This document shows, piece after piece, positions 1-8,700 of a stretch of DNA of 64,000 nt. The stretch spans positions 1 through 64,000 of the forward strand of contig NZ_DATIND010000011.1 of assembly GCF_035474595.1 (NCBI RefSeq), written 5' to 3'. The translations under genes were made by a program, and so were the position numbers. The notes under the pieces were generated by a model that saw only the letters and a program-made list of their open reading frames with translations, was not told the DNA's origin and searched no databases. This DNA is from Longimicrobium sp. (GTDB lineage Bacteria > Gemmatimonadota > Gemmatimonadetes > Longimicrobiales > Longimicrobiaceae). Numbering within the stretch: position 1 is the first letter of the stretch; each line of letters begins with the position of its first letter.

Positions 1-483
1 GAGATCTCGCGCAGCGAGTACGGGCTGTCCGGCGCGGTGCAGCACGGCGCCAGCACGCTGCCGCAGAGCGCGTTCGGCACCTTCCCCGACGTGGAGACGG
101 CCGAGATCCACCTGGCCACCAACTTCCAGAACCTGCTGTACGACAACATCCCGTCCGAGCTGCGCGACCGGATGTACGAGCACTGCCGCCAGAACTTCCC
201 CGACGAGCGGAAGCCCAGCGACACCGAAGAGCAGTTCATCTACAAGGCGCGCAAGAAGGCGCTGGGCGCGTTCAAGCGCGAGCTGTGGGAGCTGCCCGAG
301 GGCGACCGCGAGAAGGTGCGCGCGGTGCTGCGCGAGACCTTCGCCTTCCTTTTCCGCCAGCTGCGGGTGGACGGCACGCAGGAGATGGTGCAGCGCATCG
401 TCTCCATTCCCGAGATCCGCCGCACCGGCCCGGCCGCCATGCGCATGAAGGCCGCCGCCGACGACTGGGACCTGTCGGACTGA
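1..483 (+). CDS. fba: Class II fructose-bisphosphate aldolase, C-terminal part
   Basis: This frame is open from base 1, so the gene starts before the window and only its last 160 residues are visible. The stretch GAVQHGASTLP near residues 11-21, followed by an EIHLATNFQN segment, matches the late part of the class II (zinc-dependent) aldolase barrel, where substrate phosphate and metal are bound. The enzyme splits fructose-1,6-bisphosphate into two triose phosphates in glycolysis and gluconeogenesis. The helical, charged C-terminal tail fits the longer members of the family. An intrinsic terminator follows 43 bases after the stop. The fructose-bisphosphatase gene lies about 7 kb away. Confidence 0.8.
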   Translation, partial: EISRSEYGLSGAVQHGASTLPQSAFGTFPDVETAEIHLATNFQNLLYDNIPSELRDRMYEHCRQNFPDERKPSDTEEQFIYKARKKALGAFKRELWELPEGDREKVRAVLRETFAFLFRQLRVDGTQEMVQRIVSIPEIRRTGPAAMRMKAAADDWDLSD

Positions 484-526
484 TCGTCATCTCCCTGAAG
501 CACGGGAGATTCGGGGAAGAAGATGA

Positions 527-562
527 GAACGGGCGGGCCGCGACTGGGTCCGCCCGTTCCTT
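527..562 (+). terminator. Intrinsic terminator of the aldolase gene
   Basis: A perfect 10-bp stem (GAACGGGCGG paired with CCGCCCGTTC) with a 13-base loop is followed by CTT. It sits just after the aldolase stop codon. Confidence 0.75.
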
Positions 563-652
563 CATCATCCCCGGACCTCACGCGGAGACGCGGGGGGGTT
601 CGTGCGGGCGGATGAAGCGGGTCTGGTAATTATCTCTGTATACAAACGGAGA

Positions 653-887
653 GACGTCATCCTGAGTCGAACACCGCGCTGCGCGCGACCACGGGGGATG
701 AAAGGAGATTGGTCGTGAGCGCTGATGCCACAGAATGAGCGGATCAGCCTCGCGCAGTTTGCGAGGCTTCCCGTAGTTGTTGCTGCGACTTCAGTCGCCG
801 GTGACCGGCTGCGCGCGGAACCTTCTATTCAGGCGGGCCGCCCACACCGTCGTTGCCGCTGCACGAGCGGTTGCAGGCCGAAGGATC
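653..887. repeat. Palindromic repeat element, family A with embedded family B (copy 1)
   Basis: The left end is GACGTCATCCTGAGTCGA (653-670). A 56-bp double-hairpin unit (family B) lies at 746-801, and GCAGGCCGAAGGATCTAT ends near 887. The same pieces recur at 13.6-14.1, 16.6, 26.2, 37.7, 39.6 and 42.0-42.2 kb. The gap 484-1233 holds no convincing gene. The short frame 725-943 simply reads through this repeat. Sequences resembling the CGGAGACGCGG hairpin family flank it at about 569-590 and 956-1060. Confidence 0.75.
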
Positions 888-1233
888 TATACGTGAGGCT
901 GCACGTGCGCCGGCTTACACGATCGATCCCGAAGCTGGTATGAGCTCTCCGCGGCTCCGAGTCTCCACGCGAGATCGAGGGATGCCGTCCGTGCATGCCA
1001 CGCCCGCTCCCGCCACCGATCGCCTTCCATGAGCCCCGGGTCTCCGTGTCTCCGCGCGGGAAAAGGATGCTTCCGTGGGAACGGTTTGTGCTACCGGGCA
1101 CTTGGAACGCCCGCGTCAGGTGAACGGGCGTTTGATGGAGACGGCCCGGATTCCCTGAAGCCAGACTGACGACGACGTTCGGGCCGCGGCACCCACCGGT
1201 GCGCGGCCACGGGACGCCGTACACCCGAGATCC

Positions 1234-1959
1234 GTGATCACCGAGACCCCCAGCCTTCACCCGGCCGGCGCCGGCGCGCCCCCCCACCCTCCCGGCCCCG
1301 ACGCCGCGGACGGGCTGGCCCTGCGCGCCAACAAGCTCGACCTGCTGGAGCGCCTGGCCGACGACCTGGCCCACGAGATCAAGAACCCGCTGCACTCCAT
1401 GGTCATCAACCTGGAGGTGCTCAAGCGCCGCGTGGCCCGCGCCGACGCGGCCGAAGAGGTGCAGCGCTACATCGGCGTGCTGGCGGGCGAGCTGGAGCGG
1501 GTGAACCGGCGCATCGAGCTGCTGCTGCGCCTGTCGCGCCCCGGGCGCGGCGCCGAGAACACCACGCTGAACGAGCTGGCCGAGGAGGTGATGGAGCTCA
1601 TCCAGCTCGAGGCGCGCCACCACGACATCCAGGTGGAGTACCGCCCCGAGGGGGGGATGGCGCGCGTGCACGTGCCCCGTGAGCCCAGCCGCCAGGTGAT
1701 CCTGAACCTGGTGCTCGAGGTCATGGACCGCATGCAGCGCGGCGGCACCCTGTGCATCTCGGTGGCCGAGGAGAACGGCGAGAGCCGCTTGGCGCTGGCC
1801 GACAGCGGCCGCGTGGTGGCCGCGCTCTGCGGCGACCCGTCGCCCCGCATGGCCGCCGCGCACGCGCTGGCCGAGGCGGTGGGCGGGCGCGTGGAGGCAC
1901 GCGAGGCGGCGGGCGCGCCCGCGCTGGTGTTCGCGCTGCCGCTGGCGAACAAGTCCTAA
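1234..1959 (+). CDS. Histidine kinase with degenerate ATPase domain
   Basis: The 241-residue protein starts at a GTG. It has a proline-rich N-terminus, then a clear HisKA dimerisation and phosphoacceptor helix with the H-box HEIKNPL (residues 50-56). The C-terminal half aligns with an HATPase fold but is poor in catalytic motifs: the N-box reads NLVLEVMD without the second Asn, the G1 box reads DSGRV, and no GxGLGL G2 box is visible. It has no sensor or membrane segment, so any input must be cytosolic. It precedes a sigma-54-type response regulator on the same strand and is probably its partner. The weak ATP site suggests impaired autophosphorylation, a phosphatase-only role, or transfer from another kinase. 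The stop codon lies inside a heptamer array. Confidence 0.75.
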   Translation: MITETPSLHPAGAGAPPHPPGPDAADGLALRANKLDLLERLADDLAHEIKNPLHSMVINLEVLKRRVARADAAEEVQRYIGVLAGELERVNRRIELLLRLSRPGRGAENTTLNELAEEVMELIQLEARHHDIQVEYRPEGGMARVHVPREPSRQVILNLVLEVMDRMQRGGTLCISVAEENGESRLALADSGRVVAALCGDPSPRMAAAHALAEAVGGRVEAREAAGAPALVFALPLANKS

Positions 1960-2055
1960 GTCCCAAGTCCTGAGTCCTGAGTGACCTGATCGCCCATCCT
2001 TGGTGGGGCGCCCAACCGCTTGCCACTCAGCACTTAGGACTTAGCACTCAGGACT
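1951..2055. repeat. Heptamer repeats in inverted orientation
   Basis: Units of AAGTCCT, AAGTCCC and GAGTCCT run from 1951 to 1983. The inverse units (ACTCAGC, ACTTAGG, ACTTAGC) run from about 2024 to 2055, so the transcript could fold into a long hairpin. The array begins within the last codons of the kinase gene. Confidence 0.75.
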
Positions 2056-2081
2056 TCCGCAGGTCCAGCCGCCGCAACGGG

Positions 2082-2111
2082 TTGACCCTTTTCGGCGGCG
2101 TTGGGTATAGG
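2082..2111 (+). promoter_or_regulatory. Candidate sigma-70 promoter of the response regulator gene
   Basis: TTGACC at 2082-2087 and TATAGG at 2106-2111 are separated by 18 bases. They lie about 50 bases before the response regulator start, downstream of the repeat hairpin. Position and motif quality support the call; there is no other proof. Confidence 0.45.
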
Positions 2112-2164
2112 TATACTTCACATCTGGCACACTGAAAAACCACCCCCGGAACACACGGCCGGCA

Positions 2165-3529
<1,365 letters not shown>

Positions 3530-3553
3530 GCCTCTCCATCGCAACAGATCGAT

Positions 3554-3595
3554 CGCGGGCCGCGCTTCCCATCGGGGGCGCGGCCCGCGTCGTTT
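3554..3595 (+). terminator. Intrinsic terminator after the sigma-54 regulator
   Basis: A 12-bp perfect stem (CGCGGGCCGCGC with GCGCGGCCCGCG) closes a 12-base loop and is followed by TCGTTT. Confidence 0.75.
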
Positions 3596-4216
3596 GTCGG
3601 ATCTCCACCACAACAACCAACAGCCCAACAACAACAGGGACGGTGGCTGGATGGAGATCGATGGGGCGTTGCGCGCCGGGAACCCTCATCCCCCCGGCCC
3701 CCTTCTCCGACAGCAGGAGAAGGGGGAGACCTAACCGAGAGAACAGCTTCGGCACCGGGAGGGATGCATCCTGCCCGCCTTGCCGGCTCCCTCCCCCGGC
3801 CCCTCCGCCCGCTCCCGCGGGGAGTAGAGAACTCAGCGTGAGGTGGCCTGCGGAGTGGCGCCGATACCTGGTCGGGTCACGCGTCACACCACCGCCCGAC
3901 GAGTGCGCCACCGCCCGCGCGAGGCGGTCGAAGTTACCCCCTCCCGTTATCGGGAGGGGGTACGCGGCCCCAGCCGCGGGGGGAGGGCTCCACGGGCGCC
4001 GCGGTGATGCAGCGATGCTTCACCTGCATTCCATCAGAGCCTCTGGTGACGCTCGGCCGGTGCGGAGCACGTCAAAGGTTTGCCGCACGATCTTCTTGAT
4101 CTGGCGCGGGTTGCTGCATTTTGGTGACAACATTCGTTTACCTGAATGTGGCATGCCGATTGCCCTTCCAGGGGTACGAGCGACGGAGGATGACCGCGCA
4201 CCGAGGTTGCAGGGCA
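3596..4216. other. Intergenic region with hairpins, no gene seen
   Basis: This 620-bp gap has no frame with convincing coding character. It contains hairpins built on CCCCCTTCTCC/GGAGAAGGGGG (about 3697-3725) and CCCTCCCG/CGGGAGGG (about 3941-3960). Similar ones occur at 6.98-7.11 kb. The start of the next gene is placed at 4217 although the frame is open from 4121, because receiver homology begins there. Confidence 0.5.
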
Positions 4217-4630
4217 ATGGCTGCACAACGTATTCTGGTCATCGAAGACGAGCCGGGTGCGCGCGAAGCGCTGGAGAGCCTGCTTTCCGAAGAGGGCTAC
4301 ACGGTCGCGTCGGCCGAGAACGGCGAATCGGGGATGCGGCGGCTGAGCGAGTTCCGCCCCGACACCGTGGTCTGCGACTTCTACCTTCCCGACACCGACG
4401 GGCTGCAGATCCTGCGGCGGGTTCGCTCGCAGGCCGCCCACCCGGTCACCTTCATCGTCATCACCGGCGCCTGCGGCGGCGACGGGGTGGAGCGCCTCCT
4501 GAAGCGCGAGGCCGACTTCTTCCTGCAGAAGCCGGTGGACCTGAAGCGGCTGCGGCACGCGCTGGAGCGCACCGTGGCCCCGGCCGCGCACGGCCCCAAC
4601 GGGCACCCTCCCGCGGCCGCCGCGACCTGA
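4217..4630 (+). CDS. Stand-alone response regulator receiver protein
   Basis: The 137-residue protein is a single REC domain with a short Ala/Pro-rich tail. Visible features are the acidic pair in VIEDEPG, phosphoacceptor Asp in VVCDFYLPDTDG, the switch Thr in FIVITGA, and the Lys in FFLQKPVD. There is no output domain, so it probably acts by phosphotransfer or protein contact. The start at 4217 (MAAQRILVIEDE) is preferred over the upstream in-frame 4121 because receiver domains normally begin a few residues before the first strand. No kinase is adjacent; the hybrid kinase at 26.4 kb is one possible partner in the window. Confidence 0.85.
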   Translation: MAAQRILVIEDEPGAREALESLLSEEGYTVASAENGESGMRRLSEFRPDTVVCDFYLPDTDGLQILRRVRSQAAHPVTFIVITGACGGDGVERLLKREADFFLQKPVDLKRLRHALERTVAPAAHGPNGHPPAAAAT

Positions 4631-4653
4631 CCCTTCCACCGCGGACCCCACAC

Positions 4654-5172
4654 ATGGCGGACTACGACGACCTGCCGACCTTCGTGATCGAAACGCGCGG
4701 CGGCGGGGGTGCCGGCACCTTCCTGCTGGGCGCGCTGGTGGGCGCCGCGGCGGCGCTGCTGCTGGCCCCGCGCTCGGGCACCGAGACGCAGGCCGAGATC
4801 GCGGGCGCCGCGCGGCGCCTGGCGGACGACGTGCAGGGGCGCGTGAACGGCGCGCGCGACCAGGTGATGACGCGGGTGGAGGGCGCCCGCGACCGCGTGG
4901 GCGGCGCCATCGGCGGGGTGCGCGGGCAGGTGGAGTCGCGCGTGCAGCAGGCCCGCGCCGCGCTGGACGTGGGGCGCGGCGCCGCCGCCACCGCGCGCGG
5001 CGAGCTGCAGCGCCGGGTGGACGACGCCAAGCGCGCCTACCGCAGCACGCTGGGCCGCAACGGCGACGGCGGCGACGCGGGCGAGGAGGCGGACGCCGGC
5101 CCGGCGGCCGCGAGCGCCGAGATCGTGGTCACCGAGGTCACCACCGAGGAGGACCGGGGCGACCTGGCCTGA
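4654..5172 (+). CDS. YtxH-like membrane-anchored coiled-coil protein
   Basis: The 172-residue protein has one hydrophobic segment near residues 22-38 (TFLLGALVGAAAALLLAP) followed by SGTETQ, the usual start of YtxH/DUF883-type proteins. The rest is a long amphipathic helix rich in Ala, Arg, Gly and Asp with heptad-like repeats (GARDQV, GARDRV), then an acidic tail. Such proteins are linked to stress and envelope organisation, but their molecular role is unknown. It lies between the receiver protein and a YihY-family gene and may be co-transcribed with both. Confidence 0.7.
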   Translation: MADYDDLPTFVIETRGGGGAGTFLLGALVGAAAALLLAPRSGTETQAEIAGAARRLADDVQGRVNGARDQVMTRVEGARDRVGGAIGGVRGQVESRVQQARAALDVGRGAAATARGELQRRVDDAKRAYRSTLGRNGDGGDAGEEADAGPAAASAEIVVTEVTTEEDRGDLA

Positions 5173-5213
5173 TGCGGTCGACACGCGCGCCCGCCGACCG
5201 CGAGGTCTGAGCG

Positions 5214-6155
5214 ATGTCTACCGTGGAGCGCAGGCGCTGGATGCGCCGGGTGAACGTGCCGAGGGCCGCCGTGGCGGCCCTCGCACGCTTTGCGCGCTAC
5301 GGCGGCGACTTCGTGGGCCACCTGTACCGCAAGGCGGGCGAGGACGAGATCTTCTTCCTGGCCGGCGGTATCGCCTTCGACGTGCTGTTCGCGGCCGTTC
5401 CCTTCCTGCTCATGCTGGTGGGGATCTTCGGCATCGTGCTGGCGCGCGTGGTCACCGACCCGCGCAAGGCCGCGGTCGACTACATCGTCACCATCCTCCC
5501 CCCCACCGAGTCGGTCGTCCGCCGCAGCTACCAGATCGTGGACGCGGTGCTGGCCGGGCGCACCAGCTTCGGGGTCGTGGGCCTGGTGCTCTTCCTCTGG
5601 ATCTCGTCGCGCCTCATCGCCACGCTGCGCACCTCGCTGAAGGAGATCTTCGACCTCCCCGAGGAGCGCGGCATCGTGGAGGGGAAGGTGTTCGACCTGC
5701 AGATGATGCTGGTCGCCGGGACGCTCTTCGTGGCGAACACCGGGATCACGGTGATCCTGGACGCGGCGCAGAACCTGGGGGTGCGGCTGATCGGCACGCG
5801 GTGGATCGACATGCAGACGGTGCAGCTGGTGTGGGCGCGGCTGCTGGCGTTCCTCTTCATCTTCCTGATGTTCCTGCTCATCTACCGCTATCTTCCCAAG
5901 CGGCGCACGCCCTGGCGGATGGCGATGGTGGCGGCGGTGTTCACCTCGCTGGCGTGGGAGCTGCTCAAGGGGCTGTTCGCCATCTACGTGCTGCACGCCG
6001 GCAGCTGGCAGCAGGTGTACGGCGTGCTGGTGACGCCCATCATCCTGGTGCTGTGGATCTACTACTCGGCGGTGGTGTTCATACTGGGCGGCGAGATCGC
6101 CCACGTGTACGACCTGATGCGCATGCGGCGGCTGCAGCGCGAGCTTCTGGAATAA
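5214..6155 (+). CDS. YihY/BrkB family inner-membrane protein
   Basis: The 313-residue polytopic membrane protein has about six hydrophobic segments. The first long one (FLAGGIAFDVLFAAVPFLLM) carries the family's early signature, and the last two frame the VTPIILVLWIYYSAVVFILG region with the typical GGEIAHVY ending. The family was once called RNase BN, wrongly. Its true function is unsettled; export or envelope roles have been proposed. It starts 41 bases after the YtxH gene and ends 23 bases before the L,D-transpeptidase gene, so a cell-envelope operon is likely. Confidence 0.85.
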   Translation: MSTVERRRWMRRVNVPRAAVAALARFARYGGDFVGHLYRKAGEDEIFFLAGGIAFDVLFAAVPFLLMLVGIFGIVLARVVTDPRKAAVDYIVTILPPTESVVRRSYQIVDAVLAGRTSFGVVGLVLFLWISSRLIATLRTSLKEIFDLPEERGIVEGKVFDLQMMLVAGTLFVANTGITVILDAAQNLGVRLIGTRWIDMQTVQLVWARLLAFLFIFLMFLLIYRYLPKRRTPWRMAMVAAVFTSLAWELLKGLFAIYVLHAGSWQQVYGVLVTPIILVLWIYYSAVVFILGGEIAHVYDLMRMRRLQRELLE

Positions 6156-6178
6156 CAGTACGAAAGTACGGGAGTACG

Positions 6179-6781
6179 ATGAAGTTTCCTGCGAAGGTCC
6201 TGGTTTCGTTCGCCGCCGCGGCGCTCGCGGCGGCTTTCGGCGCGCGGACGGCGGCGGCGCAGCTGCCGCTGGAGCCGCTGGCGCTGGAGCACGGCGTGGC
6301 CGGCGAGGGCGCCGAACGCTACCGCGACCCCCCGGTGAACGTGGAGGGGAAGTACGTGGTGATCTCCCTGGCCGAGCACCGGCTGTACCTGATGGAGGAG
6401 TCGCGCGTGCTCTGGTCGTCGGTCGTCGGCACGGGGACGGGAACGCGGCTGGAGGGGGCCGGGCAGAAGTGGGAGTTCTCCACTCCGCGCGGGATGTTCC
6501 GCATCCAGCGCAAGGAGAAGAACCCGCGCTGGTACGTGCCCGACTGGCAGTACATCGAGCGCAAGGAGCCCATCCCCCCCGCCGACAGCCCCCGCCGCTG
6601 GGAGCGCGGGATGCTGGGCACCACCGCGCTCTACCTGGGCGAGGGGATCGCGGTGCACGGTACCAACCACCCCGAGCTGCTGGGCCAGAACGTCTCGCAC
6701 GGCTGCATCCGCATGTCGAACGAGGCGGTGCGGTATCTCTACCACCAGATCGACGTCGGGACGCCGGTGTTCATCTACTGA
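6179..6781 (+). CDS. L,D-transpeptidase (YkuD domain), secreted
   Basis: The 200-residue protein has an N-terminal signal peptide (about residues 1-26, ending in an AAA-rich cleavage region). The mature part is a YkuD catalytic domain: YVVISLAEHRLYL opens it and HGTN plus SHGCIRMS supply the catalytic His, Cys and Arg. These enzymes make 3-3 peptidoglycan crosslinks or attach proteins to the wall. A GMFRIQRKEKNPRWY segment matches the usual substrate-cleft region. The start at 6179 is chosen because it creates the signal peptide; the frame is open much further upstream. A long heptamer array starts directly after the stop codon. Confidence 0.9.
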   Translation: MKFPAKVLVSFAAAALAAAFGARTAAAQLPLEPLALEHGVAGEGAERYRDPPVNVEGKYVVISLAEHRLYLMEESRVLWSSVVGTGTGTRLEGAGQKWEFSTPRGMFRIQRKEKNPRWYVPDWQYIERKEPIPPADSPRRWERGMLGTTALYLGEGIAVHGTNHPELLGQNVSHGCIRMSNEAVRYLYHQIDVGTPVFIY

Positions 6782-6914
6782 AGTGCTGAGTGCTGAGTGC
6801 TGAGTGCTGAGTGCTGAGTGCTGAGTGCTGAGTGCTGAGTGCTGAGTGCTGAGTGCTGAGTGCTGAGTGCTGAGTGCCGAGTGCCGAGTGCCGAGTGCCG
6901 AGTGCTGAGTGCCG
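6782..6914. repeat. Heptanucleotide tandem array, 19 units
   Basis: Thirteen perfect AGTGCTG units are followed by four AGTGCCG, one AGTGCTG and one AGTGCCG, all in the same 7-base phase. The array begins at the base after the transpeptidase stop. Other arrays with related or different heptamers occur at 2.0, 14.7, 22.0, 25.4, 27.7 and 28.1 kb. Confidence 0.95.
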
Positions 6915-7214
6915 GGTGGTGCATGCCGAGGCTTCGGTGCGTTTCCGACGCCTCGCGCCCTCTCCCCGCGCCTTGGAGCGCTCGCCCTCTCCCGTTCCGG
7001 GCGAGGGGGGCGGCCAAACCATCGGCGCGGCCTGCAAACTATGCTTGCGCCAATACTTCCCCGTGCCGGGGATGCCGGTCCAGCTACCTCTCCCGGTACG
7101 GGAGAGGTGGACGGCCTAGGCCGGCCGGAGAGGGCGCGGTGCCGGAGCACGCGATGTAGCTGACGACGCAAAGAATCGCCAGCCGGCATCGCCGATCCGA
7201 CGCTGAAAACCAAC
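6915..7214. other. Intergenic region with hairpin repeats
   Basis: No gene is supported here. It holds CTCTCCC/GGGCGAG-type sequence near 6987-7007 and a near-perfect hairpin, ACCTCTCCCGGTACGGGAGAGGT, at about 7085-7107. Both resemble the hairpins at 3.7-3.96 kb. Confidence 0.5.
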
Positions 7215-7249
7215 CGAGCCCCGGCCGTCGCGATGACGGCCGGGGCTCG
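7215..7249 (-). terminator. Intrinsic terminator of fbp
   Basis: A 15-bp perfect stem (CGAGCCCCGGCCGTC with GACGGCCGGGGCTCG) has a 5-base loop. On the minus strand it is followed by a T-rich GTTGGTTTTC. Confidence 0.85.
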
Positions 7250-7273
7250 TGGCTTCGACCTGCTGGCGTGGCG

Positions 7274-8311
7274 TCAGACGCCGGCGAGCGCGGGCTCTTC
7301 CACCGTCTCCTCGGCCAGGAACCTGGCCGCGAGGTCCACGTACTCGCTGGTGCCGATGAAGAGCGGGGTGCGCTGGTGCAGCGACTCGGGCTCGATCTCC
7401 ATGATCCTGCGTTGCCCGTCCGTCGCTTTCCCGCCCGCGTGCTCCACGATCATGGCCAGCGGCGCGGCCTCGTACAGCAGCCGCAGCTTGCCGTTGGGGT
7501 TCTTCACGTCGGCCGGGTACATGAACAGCCCGCCGTACAGCAGGTTGCGGTGGAAGTCGGCCACCAGCGACCCGATGTAGCGCGACGAGAACGGCCTGGG
7601 GTTGTCGGGCGTGGCGCCCTTCATCCAGTCCACCATCCGCCGCTGCCCGGCGCTCCAGCGCGAGTAGTTGCCCTCGTTCACGCTGTAGATGCGCTGCCCC
7701 TTCTCGGGAATGCACATGTGCGGGTGCGACAGCAGGAACTCGCCGATCGACGGCTCCAGGGTGAAGCCGTGCACCCCGTTCCCCGTGGTGTACACCAGCA
7801 TGGTCGACGAGCCGTAGACCACGTAGCCGGCCGCCACCTGCTTGTAGCCGGGCTGCAGGCAGTCGTCCACGCAGCCGCGCGGGTGGTCGCTCACCTTGCG
7901 CTGCACCGAGAAGATGGTGCCCACCGAGACGTTGGCGTCGATGTTCGACGAGCCGTCGAGCGGGTCGAAGACCACCGAGTAGTTGCCGGTGGGAAAGCGG
8001 TCGGGGATGGGGATGAAGTCCTCGACCTCTTCCGACGCCATCCCGCACAGGTGGCCGGTGTGGTCCAGCGCCTTGAACAGCACCTCGTGTGCGTACTCGT
8101 CCAGCTTGCGCACCTCCTCGCCCTGCACGTTCACCTCGCCGGTGTACCCCAGCACGTCGGCCAGGCCGGCGCGCCGCACCTCCTTGCCGATCATCTTCGC
8201 CGCGAAGGCGATGTCGTACAGGATGTTGCTGAATGCGCCCGTGGCCTCGGGAAACTGCCGCTCGGCCTCGATGATGTGGCGCTCGATGGTGATGATGCCC
8301 TTGCTGCTCAC
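7274..8311 (-). CDS. fbp: Fructose-1,6-bisphosphatase, class 1
   Basis: The 345-residue enzyme removes the 1-phosphate of fructose-1,6-bisphosphate in gluconeogenesis. The metal-binding block [13 protein letters not shown] and the earlier MASEE segment are intact, as is the [18 protein letters not shown] block near the C-terminus that forms the sugar and metal site. The length is normal for class 1. The GTG start at 8311 gives the expected N-terminus (TIERHIIE) and overlaps the stop of the upstream gene by four bases, indicating translational coupling. The aldolase at the window start acts in the same pathway. Confidence 0.95.
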   Translation of the reverse strand: MSSKGIITIERHIIEAERQFPEATGAFSNILYDIAFAAKMIGKEVRRAGLADVLGYTGEVNVQGEEVRKLDEYAHEVLFKALDHTGHLCGMASEEVEDFIPIPDRFPTGNYSVVFDPLDGSSNIDANVSVGTIFSVQRKVSDHPRGCVDDCLQPGYKQVAAGYVVYGSSTMLVYTTGNGVHGFTLEPSIGEFLLSHPHMCIPEKGQRIYSVNEGNYSRWSAGQRRMVDWMKGATPDNPRPFSSRYIGSLVADFHRNLLYGGLFMYPADVKNPNGKLRLLYEAAPLAMIVEHAGGKATDGQRRIMEIEPESLHQRTPLFIGTSEYVDLAARFLAEETVEEPALAGV

Positions 8312-8700
8312 GGATTCCTCGCCGTTTTCTTCGGGTCCGCGCGGTAGCGCCGTTCCCGCTCGTAGGCCTCGACCTCGTAGCGGTTGCCCATGTAACCGCG
8401 GCGCACCCACTCCGCCACGTACTTCACCGCGAACAGCCTGTCCGCCCGCCACTGCTCCACGTGCACCAGCTCGTGCACCAGCAGCCCCTCGTCGATCTCC
8501 ACGTCGGGGTGGACCAGGATCGTTCCGCCCAGCGTGACCGCGGCGGCGTGCCCCTTCATCCGCCCCGTGACCCCGCCGATCCGCGGGATCCACCGGTTGC
8601 GCCGCACCTTCACCCCCGGCGGGAGCGGCGCGCCCGGAAGCTCGCCCGCCGGTACTTCCCTTCCGATCACCCCATCGGCGATCCGCGACAGCAGCTTCAC
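8308..8700 (-). CDS. Small HExxH zincin-like protein
   Basis: The 130-residue protein contains the zinc-protease-type motif HELVHVEQW near residues 76-84. Before it lies an [13 protein letters not shown] segment and after it a Tyr/Glu-rich helix ([12 protein letters not shown]). This layout resembles the DUF4157 or eCIS-core type zincin-like fold, though I see no other parts of a contractile injection system. No signal peptide is visible. It overlaps both neighbours by four bases (comEC upstream, fbp downstream), so the three genes are transcribed and translated together. Substrate and role are unknown. Confidence 0.6.
   Translation of the reverse strand: MKLLSRIADGVIGREVPAGELPGAPLPPGVKVRRNRWIPRIGGVTGRMKGHAAAVTLGGTILVHPDVEIDEGLLVHELVHVEQWRADRLFAVKYVAEWVRRGYMGNRYEVEAYERERRYRADPKKTARNP

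Noticed and set aside
725-943. 72-codon gene near the window start
   Set aside because: The frame reads straight through repeat elements that also occur at several other non-coding sites.
6782-6914. Possible CRISPR array
   Set aside because: The repeats are contiguous 7-base units without spacers, and no cas genes are present anywhere in the window.
6771-7037. Small frames made of HSALSTQ-type repeats
   Set aside because: They are translations of the heptamer DNA array in changing frames, not proteins.
8308-8700. Contractile injection system component
   Set aside because: The HELVH region is reminiscent of eCIS-core proteins, but no sheath, tube or baseplate genes are nearby.
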